Part shown: one piece after another, positions 15,684 to 24,335 of the stretch
How the letters are laid out: each line of letters begins with the position of its first letter
How positions within the stretch are numbered: position 1 is the stretch's first letter
Assembly (NCBI GenBank): GCA_002400495.2
Contig: NVQL02000075.1
Location: forward strand, 1-64,000
Length of the DNA stretch: 64,000 nt
Direction: 5' to 3'
Source: Alphaproteobacteria bacterium
GTDB taxonomy: Bacteria; Pseudomonadota; Alphaproteobacteria; Rhizobiales; OSC116
Position numbers and translations under genes: made by a program
Notes under the pieces: model-generated
Told to the model about the DNA's origin: nothing
The model's input: the letters and a program-made list of their open reading frames with translations, nothing else
Databases searched by the model: none

Positions 15684-18361
15684 GATGTTTCTCCTGAATC
15701 TTTTTGTTCGAGAATTTCGACATAGCCTGCATCGCCATGCACTCGCACACGATCGCCAGTTTTGATGATTTTGGTGGCATCGGGCACGCCGACCACAGCG
15801 GGCAAGCCATATTCTCGTGCGATGACTGAACCATGGGTCATCAGGCCGCCAACCTCGGTAACCAAGCCTGCGGCATTGACGAATAAGGGTGTCCAGCCTG
15901 GGTCAGTAAACGGTGCGATGAGGATTTCGCCTTTGTGCAGCACTTCGGTTGAAGGGTCGGTGATGACTTTGGCGATGCCTTCGATGATGCCTGCTGACAC
16001 GGGGCTGCCGATGAGAGCGCCTTGGGGGGCGTGGCTATTGTCGATATTGGCCTTGAGAATCTCGCCCGTTGAGGTGATCAGCCGTGGTGGGGTGAGTTTT
16101 TGATGATGATCAAAATCAGTTTTGCGCGCTTGAATTTTGGCTTGGCTGATGCTGATCTTATCGGTTAGCAAATCTAACATTTCGGGCATGGAAATAAACC
16201 AAATGTCATCTATGTGGGTGAGTTTTTTGTTTGCCACTAAATATTGTGCGGTTTCGATGATGTGTTGTTTGGCAACGGCCATAAACCTGATCATTAGAAA
16301 TTTGTGATGTTCGCGAAGCGGCACTAAATGATCTAATGTATATAATAGCCGTTTGACGATGGGTTTGCGCAACCAACCCATAAGCCCGTGATTGGCGGCT
16401 TTGGTGATGTTTTTTACCGCTTGTTGATGCTCGGTGATGAGTTGTTGATAATGAACACGATGGGCGGTTTTTTTGGCGGAACTTAGAATGCCCATCACCA
16501 TTAACATGAGTGAGCTTGGGTCTTCTTGCCAACGCGGGCGGTAAATATCGATCTCGCTATTGGCGCGGCTGCCATAGAGGCGTAAAAATTCATTCCACGC
16601 GGTGACGAAATCGGCTCCGCCATCAATATCGGTGCATTGGGCGATTTTATCGATGACGTTTACATCGCTGAGGATGTGGGTTTTGAGGGCTTGGGATGCT
16701 TGGGCGGCATCGGCTAGATCGCCGACCGCTAAATCCATCTCGGTGGTGACATTGCCGTTTAGGCCTCGGGTTAGGGCATCTAAATCTGGTTTATTCGCCC
16801 ATTTTTTTGTGAGTTTTCCTGTCAAAAATATACTCGCCATACTCGCGAGAAGCTCAGGCTTCCATATAATGCCTGTATCTAGCATACCGTTGGCGGTCTT
16901 AACAATGTGAGACATTTTATCAAATTGATTTGATGTAGCGGCTAACTTTATCTCGAGCTGTTGCATATAATCATCGGAAAATTGGCTCATTTCTTGCGGC
17001 ATATTTGTGTATTTTTGCCAGAAAAGACGGTTCAACACGCTGCCAATAAAGGGAATGGCGAATTTTAGTACGGCTTTGGTTGAAACATGCGATGGATTGT
17101 TAAATTTGGGGTTTTTTACCTGCCATTGCATGAGTGCGGCGCTGACCAAATGATCGGCGCGAGACATGAGTTTGGGGAATATTTTTTTGGCAATTGGGTG
17201 TTTGAGTGGCCCAGAAATGTTGAAATAAATGCGGCCACCTGCATTGTGCATATGGGGACATTCAATATGGTCTTTATCTATGCCAATTGGAATGAGGGTT
17301 TTGAAAAATGATATGGATAAAGGTGGCATGGCATCGGTCATCACTTGTAGATGACCAAAGCTTAAAAATACATGTTGTTGGTCTGTTGGCCACGCTTGAC
17401 CGTTGTTGGGAATGGGGAATAATGAGGTGATGGGACGGGATTGGGTGATGTAGAGCTCGCCATCGGCCATTGCCCATTCTATATCTTGTGGTTTGCCATA
17501 ATGTGCCTCGATGTGCGTGCCTAGCTCGCTGAGCTTGATGATTAAATCATCTGATAGGGTTTGGGTGTGACGGTCATTTTCGTTTAAGTTGATGGTTTCG
17601 ACACCGCCTTGTTTGAGTGGTTTGATGGCGATTTTTTTCTCGGCGATTTCTTTGGTGAGGATTTTGCCTGTTAGCTTATCGACTTTGTATAGATCGGCTG
17701 AAACTAAGCCAGAAACTAACGCCTCGCCTAGGCCGAAGCTGGCATCTATGCTGGTGATGTTGCGGTTGCCTGATATGGGATCGGCGGTGAACATTATGCC
17801 TGCTGATTCGGGCAAGATCATTTTTTGTACGACGACTGATAGGGCGACATCCGCATGTTCGAAGCCGTTTTGCATGCGGTAGAGAATGGCGCGGTCGGTG
17901 AATAATGAGATGAAACATTCTTTGACGGCATCGAGCAAGGCTTGCTCGCCGATGATGTTGAGATAGGTATCTTGTTGGCCTGCAAATGAGGCTTGTGGGA
18001 GGTCTTCGGCTGTGGCGCTGGAGCGTACGGCATAGGCGTGTTCGGCACCCATTTCTTGCCATGCAGCGAGTGTGTGTTTGATGATTTTGGGCGGTAGAGG
18101 GTTTTTGCGTAAGGTTTTGCGGATGATATTGGCTTGTTTGGCTAGGCTTGCTAAGTCATCCATATTGATGTGTTTGGCGGCGCTGTATATTGAGGTTTCT
18201 TCGGGCGCAACGAAGGCTTTATAGGCGTGGGTGGTGATGCAGAAACCGTTGGGGACGTTGATGTTGGCGGCGCGTAATACGCCTAGGTTTGCGCCTTTGC
18301 CACCGACTAGGTTGATGTCTGATGCGGTGATTTGGGAAAATAAGCGGATGTATTTGGACAT
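15680..18361 (-). CDS. PEP synthase / rifampicin phosphotransferase-like enzyme
   Basis: 893 residues. Residues 15-310 are a PPDK/PEP-synthase ATP-grasp domain (LVGGKGANLGVL, YAVRSSATAEDLPQASFAGQ, SGNRNITSIDASFGLGEALVSG, PQDIEWA). The C-terminal 80 residues are the swivelling phosphohistidine domain with catalytic His843 in GGLMTHGSVIAREYGLPAVV. The centre is not the PEP/pyruvate barrel; it resembles the substrate domain of rifampicin phosphotransferases, which transfer phosphate from ATP to the drug. The true substrate is unknown. It starts in the stop codon of the TetR gene (TAATG) and overlaps the permease by 4 bases. Confidence 0.8.
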   Translation of the reverse strand: MSKYIRLFSQITASDINLVGGKGANLGVLRAANINVPNGFCITTHAYKAFVAPEETSIYSAAKHINMDDLASLAKQANIIRKTLRKNPLPPKIIKHTLAAWQEMGAEHAYAVRSSATAEDLPQASFAGQQDTYLNIIGEQALLDAVKECFISLFTDRAILYRMQNGFEHADVALSVVVQKMILPESAGIMFTADPISGNRNITSIDASFGLGEALVSGLVSADLYKVDKLTGKILTKEIAEKKIAIKPLKQGGVETINLNENDRHTQTLSDDLIIKLSELGTHIEAHYGKPQDIEWAMADGELYITQSRPITSLFPIPNNGQAWPTDQQHVFLSFGHLQVMTDAMPPLSISFFKTLIPIGIDKDHIECPHMHNAGGRIYFNISGPLKHPIAKKIFPKLMSRADHLVSAALMQWQVKNPKFNNPSHVSTKAVLKFAIPFIGSVLNRLFWQKYTNMPQEMSQFSDDYMQQLEIKLAATSNQFDKMSHIVKTANGMLDTGIIWKPELLASMASIFLTGKLTKKWANKPDLDALTRGLNGNVTTEMDLAVGDLADAAQASQALKTHILSDVNVIDKIAQCTDIDGGADFVTAWNEFLRLYGSRANSEIDIYRPRWQEDPSSLMLMVMGILSSAKKTAHRVHYQQLITEHQQAVKNITKAANHGLMGWLRKPIVKRLLYTLDHLVPLREHHKFLMIRFMAVAKQHIIETAQYLVANKKLTHIDDIWFISMPEMLDLLTDKISISQAKIQARKTDFDHHQKLTPPRLITSTGEILKANIDNSHAPQGALIGSPVSAGIIEGIAKVITDPSTEVLHKGEILIAPFTDPGWTPLFVNAAGLVTEVGGLMTHGSVIAREYGLPAVVGVPDATKIIKTGDRVRVHGDAGYVEILEQKDSGETS

Positions 18362-19116
18362 TATTTTTTCACTCCTTGGCAGAAGACTCTGGTGATGAGT
18401 TTGGCATCGCGTTCGATGTTTAATTCGCGGTTCAAATTGAGGGGGGCAGTGAGGGCGAATTGGATGAGTTGACCCATGAGGCTGGCGACGAGGTCTTCGA
18501 CTTTAATGTCGGTGCGGATTTGGTTTTGGGTTTGAAGTTGGTGCAGGTATTTGGCGATTAGTTTGAATGTTGAGGTGGAGGCATCGCGGATGCTGCTGAT
18601 ATATTTGCGTTCGTTTGGGTTGCCGAAGAAAAGGATTTTGACGATGTCTTTATTCTGGTGAATGAAGCTGAGCATGGTTTTGACTAGGCTGTTGATGCCC
18701 TCCTCCATTGACATGTCTGCTGCTAGATCGAACTCGTTGGCTGAAACGCCGGCTTTTATTTGGGTGGTGAAGGCGCGGAGGAGGTTTTCTTTTTCGGCAT
18801 AATGGCGGTAGAGGGTGGCGATGCCTAGGCCTGCTTCGGCAGCGATTTGCTCCATGGTGCAGTTGATAAAGCCGTGCTCGGCGACCACTTTTTGGGTGGC
18901 GGACATGACACGGGTTTTGATGTCTGACTGTTGGGCTAGGTTGATGAGGCCTTGTTGGTTGAGGCTGTTGAGGAGCGCTTGTTTGCTGCCGATGCGGCGG
19001 TATAGGGTGGCGCGGGAGGTTTGGGCTTTTTGGCTGAGCTGGTCTAGGGTGAAATCTTGGCCAAGTTGCTCGAATAGGGTGATGGCGGCGGTGTTGATTT
19101 TGGTTGTTGAGTTCAT
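18361..19116 (-). CDS. TetR-family regulator with two tandem HTH domains
   Basis: 251 residues from the ATG at 19116. A longer frame to 19242 is rejected because it runs through a promoter-like palindromic region and into the repeat element. Two TetR-type N-domains are seen in tandem: residues 8-52 (AAITLFEQLGQDFTLDQLSQKAQTSRATLYRRIGSKQALL) and 67-115 (ATQKVVAEHGFINCTMEQIAAEAGLGIATLYRHYAEKENLL). Both keep the recognition helix ending in TLYR. A normal TetR ligand domain follows. First gene of the TetR, RPH-like, permease operon, so autoregulation and ligand-induced expression of the enzyme and permease are likely. Confidence 0.85.
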   Translation of the reverse strand: MNSTTKINTAAITLFEQLGQDFTLDQLSQKAQTSRATLYRRIGSKQALLNSLNQQGLINLAQQSDIKTRVMSATQKVVAEHGFINCTMEQIAAEAGLGIATLYRHYAEKENLLRAFTTQIKAGVSANEFDLAADMSMEEGINSLVKTMLSFIHQNKDIVKILFFGNPNERKYISSIRDASTSTFKLIAKYLHQLQTQNQIRTDIKVEDLVASLMGQLIQFALTAPLNLNRELNIERDAKLITRVFCQGVKK

Positions 19117-19130
19117 GGTTTTGGCTCTGG

Positions 19131-19179
19131 TATGATACGGGTGATTGTTGTATCTATCATATCGTATCAATGATGTCAA
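19131..19179 (-). promoter_or_regulatory. Promoter and palindromic operator of the TetR-RPH-permease operon
   Basis: On the minus strand a consensus -35 TTGACA (19179-19174) is followed after 17 bp by a weaker -10-like TAGATA. Seven-base inverted arms TGATACG (19133-19139 on the plus strand) and CGTATCA (19163-19169) have centres 30 bp apart and flank or overlap the promoter; further GATA/TATC copies lie between. The gap to the TetR ATG at 19116 is about 15 bases from the nearer arm. Two separated half-sites would suit a regulator with two HTH units. Confidence 0.55.
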
Positions 19180-19204
19180 GGTGTGGGTGATGCTGGGTTG
19201 CATT

Positions 19205-19370
19205 GCTGTTAATGCTCTGGAAGTTTGCATTATGTTGGGCACTGCGTGCGTTCGCTCCGCTCTCTAGCTAAGCCACTCAGCCGCTGATGGGACGCTAATT
19301 CACCACCCAACCTAACCTCATTATGCTAAGTTAGCTGGAGTTTGGCGAAGCTCCGAGTATTGGTGCCATA
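19205..19370. repeat. Dispersed intergenic repeat, copy 2
   Basis: Second copy of the element at 7605-7800, same orientation. Identical blocks: 19212-19231, 19267-19286, 19298-19310 and 19316-19327. The hairpin around the conserved loop now has stem ctaac/gttag (within 19312-19334) where copy 1 has ttgcc/ggcaa, so paired positions changed together. The block 19239-19261 (gcactgcgtgcgttcgctccgct) has replaced the copy-1 hairpin and is repeated in inverse orientation at 19468-19490. Like copy 1, it lies between the 3' end of one minus-strand gene (MATE) and the 5' end of the next (TetR). Confidence 0.75.
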
Positions 19371-19380
19371 TAGTTTATTC

Positions 19381-19556
19381 TTTGTGCTTTTCATGGGAAA
19401 AGGGTCCGAGCCCGCAGGGTGAGGCAAGCGCGACTGCGCGTCGCCGTTAGGCGTGGCTAGGCAAGAGAACGGAGTGAACGCACGCAGTGCTTATAGAGAG
19501 CAAAGCGAACGATAAAAGAAAGGCGAAGCCGAACGCATTAGCACTAATGTGTTCGG
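19381..19556. repeat. GC-rich patch with inverted repeat and terminator-like hairpin
   Basis: Composition is sharply more GC-rich and purine-periodic than the surroundings, with many cga/gcg/aacg words. Block 19468-19490 is the reverse complement of 19239-19261 with 2 mismatches in 23, so the patch and repeat copy 2 could form a large stem-loop. At the right end, CCGAACGCATTA (19529-19540) and TAATGTGTTCGG (19545-19556) form a 12-bp stem with one G-T pair that spans the MATE stop codon; on the minus strand it is followed by CGCCTTTCTTTT, so it probably ends MATE transcription. Confidence 0.5.
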
Positions 19557-20938
19557 TTATGAACCGTATGCAGGCGTTGGTGTTGTTGGAACTCGGTGGG
19601 TTTTTGGGTGCCGCCGCCTTGGTTCATGACTTTGATGGTTAGCCAGATGGCTATTATGGCGAAGACTAGGGCGCCGAGGGCTTGGCCTAGTAAGACGCCT
19701 GTTGCGCCCCATAGGCTGGCGCCGATGAGGATGAAGGGGAGTGTGCCTAAGGTATTTTTTCCCCAGTTGACGTAAGTTGAATAGATGGGGTGGCCTAGAT
19801 TGTTGAAGCAGGCGTTGGCGATGAAAATAACGCCGTTGAAGAAGAAAGCTAGGGCTAGGATGCCGCAGAATAAGATGACGAGCTCGGCGGCTATGCCTGT
19901 TGCGGCGAAAAGGGCGATGATGTAATCGCGGGTGAAATAGAGGATGATGGCGACGAGGATGATGTAGACGAAAGTGAATTTAATGGCATCGATGAAGGCG
20001 GTGCGGACGCGTGCCATGTTGCCTGCGCCGAAATTTTGGCCGACGATGGGGCCGATTGAGCCTGAAAGGGCGAAAACCACTGAAAATGCGACTGGCGTCA
20101 TGCGGCCGATGATGGCCATGCCTGCTACGGCATCGGTGCCGAATTTGGCCATTTCGCGCATCATGATGGCGCTGCCGACGGGGGTGGCGATGTTGGCTAG
20201 GATGGCGGGGATGAGGATGGCGGTAATGGGTTTTAGGTGTCGGGCGAGTGACGCCAAATTAATGCGGGCGATGGCGTTGTGGGTTTTGACGAGTAGAAAC
20301 ATGGTGATGGCAACCATGGTGATGCGGGCGGCGACTGAGGCCATGGCTGCGCCTTCTAGACCAAAATCTAGAGTGAAAATGAGTAGCGGGTCGAGCATTG
20401 CGTTGACTGCGCCGCCTGCTAATGTGACATACATGGAGCGTTTGGCATCGCCATAGGAGCGCAAAACTGCCATGCCGATGAAAGCGATGGAAGCCAGTGG
20501 CATTGTGGGGAGGATAATGCGGATATAACTGGTGGCTAGGGTTTTAACTTCGCCCTCGGCGCCTAGTAGGCTTAGGATTGGATCGAGAAAGTAGAAAGCT
20601 GCGGCTAAGATGAACAGGCAGAATATAAAGCCGATGAGCATGACGCTGGTGGCGTATTCGCGGGCTTCGGATTTTTGTTCGGCGCCTAGTGATTTGGCGA
20701 CTAAGGTGCCTGCGGCAATCGACAGACCCATATTGATGCTGTTGGTGAAGAATAGGATGATGCCTGCATAGCCGACAGCGGCGGCTAGTGAAGCGTTGCC
20801 TAGCATGGAGATGAATAAAAGATCAACAAAATCGACAATGAAAATGGCCATAATGCCAACGCTTGAGGTGAGTGACATGACGGCGACATGGCGCATGAGA
20901 CTGCCCGTGACAAATTGCGCGGAGGATTTATCGGCCAT
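19544..20938 (-). CDS. MATE-family multidrug/cation antiporter
   Basis: 464 residues with twelve predicted membrane helices. The N-terminal segment HVAVMSLTSSVGIMAIFIVDFVDLLFISMLGNASLAAAVGYAG and the matching start of the second half (ILIPAILANIATPVGSAIMMREMAKFGTDAVAGMAIIGRM, followed by GSIGPIVGQNFGAG) show the two-fold MATE repeat. MATE proteins export drugs and toxic cations using Na+ or H+ gradients. Its ATG region touches the stop of the Kef antiporter, so it is the last gene of a kefF-kef-MATE operon. The polar tail QHQRLHTVHNRTH runs into the GC-rich patch. Confidence 0.88.
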   Translation of the reverse strand: MADKSSAQFVTGSLMRHVAVMSLTSSVGIMAIFIVDFVDLLFISMLGNASLAAAVGYAGIILFFTNSINMGLSIAAGTLVAKSLGAEQKSEAREYATSVMLIGFIFCLFILAAAFYFLDPILSLLGAEGEVKTLATSYIRIILPTMPLASIAFIGMAVLRSYGDAKRSMYVTLAGGAVNAMLDPLLIFTLDFGLEGAAMASVAARITMVAITMFLLVKTHNAIARINLASLARHLKPITAILIPAILANIATPVGSAIMMREMAKFGTDAVAGMAIIGRMTPVAFSVVFALSGSIGPIVGQNFGAGNMARVRTAFIDAIKFTFVYIILVAIILYFTRDYIIALFAATGIAAELVILFCGILALAFFFNGVIFIANACFNNLGHPIYSTYVNWGKNTLGTLPFILIGASLWGATGVLLGQALGALVFAIIAIWLTIKVMNQGGGTQKPTEFQQHQRLHTVHNRTH

Positions 20939-22833
20939 TATTTTTTGCCTTTATCTGCTGCTTTTTCGGGTGAAGCTGAAGCGGCATCTTGTAGATCTTC
21001 GTGCAGCTCGTCTTGATCATCAGCCATCAGCTCATTGAGTTGTGACGAAAGGTTTTTGGCTAATGCGATCAGTTCGGGATTGTCGAAATTGCTCACGTCA
21101 TCCTTCCACACGGCGGCCATTTCGCGGACTGAATTGCGGTCATGGGCGACAAATTTATCCATGTTTTTTTGCGCTTTATTATGCGGCATGCCCAAGGCTT
21201 CTAGTGCATAACGTGAGGCTCTGACGCTGGAATCGAAAGTTTCGCGGATGATGTCATGGGCGCCTGCGCGGTATAATTTATAGACTTCACTACGGTCTTT
21301 GGCGCGGGCGATGATGTGTAGATTGGGGCATTCATGATGGGCGTGTTTGACCATTTTAATAGCGCCTTCGGGATCATCAATTGCCACGACGAGCAATTTT
21401 GCTTCGCGAATGCCTGCGGCTTCGAGCAGGTCTGGGCGGGTGGCATCGCCATAGAATACTTGCACGCCAAAGCGCCGCATGCCGTCAATATTTTCGGCAT
21501 TTTGATCGATGACCACGGTTTTATGGCCATTAGCCAACATGGTACGGTTGATGATTTGGCCGAAGCGGCCATGGCCTGCGATGATGATGAGGCCTTGTTC
21601 GGTAATTTCATCATCTTGCTTGCCTTGATTCTTATTGGCGATTGGCAGCACGATTTTATCGAACAGAATGAACAATATGGGGGTGAGCATCATTGACATG
21701 GCAACGACTAGCAATAACGTATCGGCCAGATCGGGCGGGATGACGGCATTTTGCACGGTGAATGACAGCAGAACGAAGCCGAATTCGCCGGCTTGAGCGA
21801 GGCAGAGGGCAAACAGCCATTTATCAGTAAGGCGCATTTTGGCGACAAAAGCGATGATGAGCAGCACTAGGGATTTTAGTGCCATCAAGCCAACGGTTAG
21901 GCCGAGAATAAACAGGAAATCATCGAACAAAAGACCGAAATTAATGCCTGCACCGACGGTGATAAAGAATAGGCCGAGTAGCAAGCCTTTGAAGGGTTCG
22001 ATGTCGCTTTCTAATTCGTGGCGGAACTCGCTATTGGCGAGGACTACACCCGCTAAAAATGTGCCTAAAGCGGGGGATAGGCCAACCAAAGTCATTAAGA
22101 TGGCAATGCCGATGACCAGTAGCAAAGCGGCGGCGGTGAACACTTCGCGCAATTTTGCAGTGGCGATGAAGCGGAATATCGGCCGTGATAGATAATGGCC
22201 GCCAACCACAACAATGGCAATGGCGGCGAAGGTGACTAAAGTGACTTGCCAACCTGCCAGGCCTTCGACCAGACTATATGTGGCATGGCCATCTGTATGG
22301 TCGGCGGTTTGCATTAGCTCTGGCAAGGCAAGTAGCGGGATGAGCGCCAACATGGGGATGACGGCGATGTCTTGGAATAACAGAACAGAGAAACTGTTTT
22401 GGCCGCCATCGCCTTTCATGAGGTTTTTTTCGTTTAAGGTTTGCAGGACAATGGCGGTTGAGGAGAGCGAGAATACTAAACCGACTGCCAGTGCCACGCT
22501 CCATGACAGGCCGAACCACATGCCAATGGCCATGACCAAACCCGCGGTGCCCATGACTTGGAAACTGCCTAAGCCGAGTAATTTATGGCGCATTGCCCAT
22601 AGGGTTTTGGGGTCTAGCTCTAGGCCGACTAGGAATAACATCATCACCACGCCAAACTCGGCGAAATGTTGGATGTCTTGGGTTTCTGAGCCGACTAGGC
22701 CAGTGGCGGGGCCGATGATGATGCCTGCGATGAGGTAGCCTAAAACCGAGCCTAGGCCTAGGCGTTTGGCAATTGGCACGGCGATGACTGCGGCACATAA
22801 ATAGATGAAGGCTTGCAACAATAAACTGGTCAT
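20938..22833 (-). CDS. Kef-type glutathione-regulated K+/H+ antiporter
   Basis: 631 residues. Residues 1-385 form a CPA2 Na+/H+-exchanger domain of about twelve helices, with GLGSVLGYLIAGIIIGP, GVVMMLFLVGLELDPKTLW and FSLSSTAIVLQTL. Residues 405-525 are a TrkA-N/RCK nucleotide-binding domain (IIAGHGRFGQIINRTMLANG, VVIDQNAENIDGMRRFGVQVFYGDATRPDLLEAAG). A charged cytoplasmic tail follows. KefB/KefC proteins acidify the cell during electrophile stress when glutathione adducts bind. It overlaps the upstream KefF-like gene by 4 bases. KefB versus KefC cannot be told apart here. Confidence 0.9.
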   Translation of the reverse strand: MTSLLLQAFIYLCAAVIAVPIAKRLGLGSVLGYLIAGIIIGPATGLVGSETQDIQHFAEFGVVMMLFLVGLELDPKTLWAMRHKLLGLGSFQVMGTAGLVMAIGMWFGLSWSVALAVGLVFSLSSTAIVLQTLNEKNLMKGDGGQNSFSVLLFQDIAVIPMLALIPLLALPELMQTADHTDGHATYSLVEGLAGWQVTLVTFAAIAIVVVGGHYLSRPIFRFIATAKLREVFTAAALLLVIGIAILMTLVGLSPALGTFLAGVVLANSEFRHELESDIEPFKGLLLGLFFITVGAGINFGLLFDDFLFILGLTVGLMALKSLVLLIIAFVAKMRLTDKWLFALCLAQAGEFGFVLLSFTVQNAVIPPDLADTLLLVVAMSMMLTPILFILFDKIVLPIANKNQGKQDDEITEQGLIIIAGHGRFGQIINRTMLANGHKTVVIDQNAENIDGMRRFGVQVFYGDATRPDLLEAAGIREAKLLVVAIDDPEGAIKMVKHAHHECPNLHIIARAKDRSEVYKLYRAGAHDIIRETFDSSVRASRYALEALGMPHNKAQKNMDKFVAHDRNSVREMAAVWKDDVSNFDNPELIALAKNLSSQLNELMADDQDELHEDLQDAASASPEKAADKGKK

Positions 22834-23450
22834 AATGGGTTTTTCTGCAATAGAGGTAGGGACAATATATTCAGAGATTCTAGTGATTGCACCTCGGAAT
22901 ATTCTAGCATTTGAGTGGATAAAGCAATGAGTAATTCGGCGTATAAAACTGCATGCTGTTTTATTTCGGGAGCCGTTGGATCATGCGGGGTGTCATACAG
23001 CAAAAAGGGTGGTAATATTTTTAATTTGCAATATTGGAAGGTTTGCTCGAATGGGCATAAAATGGTGGGCAAGGAGCGGCCTGCGGCTAGAAATTCTTGT
23101 TGATCGACACCCGCAGTGACGGCGCAGAAAAATATTTTATCGGTAAGGACGTTTACTTTGGAGCCGTAATTAACGCCATGTTGGAGCACCACATCTTGCC
23201 ATTCTTTGAGCAATGCGGGTGATGAATACCAATAGAGGGGGAATTGGAAAATGAGAATATCATGTGCGGCCAGCAGCTGTTGCTCGGCTTTTATATCGAT
23301 TTTAAAATCTGGATATTTTGCATATAGATCGACAATTGTGACATTTTCGACCTGTTGTGCAGCCTTGATCATCGCCTGATTGGCGGTTGAGCCTGAGAGG
23401 TTGGGGTGGGCATAAATGATTAGGATTTTTTGTGGTTGTTTTATGCCCAT
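22830..23450 (-). CDS. KefF/KefG-like NAD(P)H quinone oxidoreductase
   Basis: 206 residues of the flavodoxin_2 fold: ILIIYAHPNLSGSTANQAMIKAA at the start binds the FMN phosphate, then DILIFQFPLYWYSSPALLKEWQDVVLQHG, a signature of KefF/KefG and NQO-type proteins. These ancillary flavoproteins bind and activate Kef antiporters and reduce quinones or electrophiles. The 4-base overlap with the kef gene supports a functional pair. The C-terminal 30 residues are less conserved. Confidence 0.88.
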   Translation of the reverse strand: MGIKQPQKILIIYAHPNLSGSTANQAMIKAAQQVENVTIVDLYAKYPDFKIDIKAEQQLLAAHDILIFQFPLYWYSSPALLKEWQDVVLQHGVNYGSKVNVLTDKIFFCAVTAGVDQQEFLAAGRSLPTILCPFEQTFQYCKLKILPPFLLYDTPHDPTAPEIKQHAVLYAELLIALSTQMLEYSEVQSLESLNILSLPLLQKNPL

Positions 23451-23471
23451 TTATACTGCCCATCGATTCGA

Positions 23472-24293
23472 TTAGCTGATATTATTCTGTATTTTGGTTC
23501 TTTTGTCCATATGTGCTTCGAGGCCGCGCAAAGCAAGGCTGAGGCTGATGGTCATGACCAAGTAAATGAATGTGACGACATTATAGGTTTCGTAAAACCT
23601 GAATGTGCCAGAGGCATATAGCTTGCCCATTTGGGTGATGTCGGCCACGCCGAGCACCGAAACCAAGGCGCTGTCTTTGACCATGGCGATGAAATCATTG
23701 CCCAAAGGCGGCATGATGGTTTTAAAGGCTTGTGGCATGGTGATTTTGTAAAACACGGCAAAACGGCTGAGGCCGAGTGTGTTTGCGGCTTCATATTGGC
23801 CGATGTCGACGCTTTGAAAGCCAGCTCGGAAGACTTCGGCAATATAGGCACTATAGCTGATCATTAGCGCCAAAATCGCCCGCCAAATCATTGGGAAATC
23901 GCGGATGGCAAATTTATCGACCCAGCCCCATTGCTGCGGATAGGTGAAGATAAAGTTGGCTAGATCGATCAACATCGGGGTGCCGACAAAGGCGAAATAG
24001 AACAGCAAAACCAGCATGGGAATGCCGCGCACCAGCTCGACATAAAAGCGGCATATTTGGCGAATGACATTCCACTGGCTATTCATGCCAATGGCTAAAA
24101 TGAGGCCTAAAAGGCAGGAGAATGTAAAGCCGATGAGGGTGACATATATGGTGATGCCGACACCCTGCGCCACGCGGTTAAACACCACGTTATAAATTTC
24201 ATAATTATAGATTATGAAAACCATGGCGATGAAAATCATGGCAAGTGCGGCAAGCCAATAGGGGAATGTGGAAGAAGGTTTACGTGAATTCAT
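23472..24293 (-). CDS. Polar amino-acid ABC transporter permease
   Basis: 273 residues, about six helices including an N-terminal anchor. The HisM/GlnP signature is clear: VYVTLIGFTFSCLLGLILAIG near the start, FYVELVRGIPMLVLLFYFAF, then YSAYIAEVFRAGFQSVDIGQYEAANTLGLSRFAVFYKITMPQAFKTIMPPLGNDFIAMVKDSALVSVLG, which contains the EAA loop that docks on the ATPase. It follows its substrate-binding protein gene by about 75 bases. No ATPase gene is adjacent on either side, so it must share one encoded elsewhere. Confidence 0.9.
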   Translation of the reverse strand: MNSRKPSSTFPYWLAALAMIFIAMVFIIYNYEIYNVVFNRVAQGVGITIYVTLIGFTFSCLLGLILAIGMNSQWNVIRQICRFYVELVRGIPMLVLLFYFAFVGTPMLIDLANFIFTYPQQWGWVDKFAIRDFPMIWRAILALMISYSAYIAEVFRAGFQSVDIGQYEAANTLGLSRFAVFYKITMPQAFKTIMPPLGNDFIAMVKDSALVSVLGVADITQMGKLYASGTFRFYETYNVVTFIYLVMTISLSLALRGLEAHMDKRTKIQNNIS

Positions 24294-24335
24294 TGAAGTC
24301 TAAATCTGCGGAGTATAAATTTGTGAAATTATACA

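Noticed and set aside
19117-19242. 42-residue N-terminal extension of the double-HTH TetR
   Set aside because: It covers a -35 box, inverted arms and part of the repeat element, and has no TetR-like sequence.
19974-20456. 160-residue open frame on the plus strand
   Set aside because: It is the antisense shadow of the MATE gene; its sequence is Met/Ala/Arg-rich without any family likeness and has no ribosome site.
22214-22738. 174-residue plus-strand frame
   Set aside because: Antisense to the Kef antiporter, low-complexity composition and no start signals.
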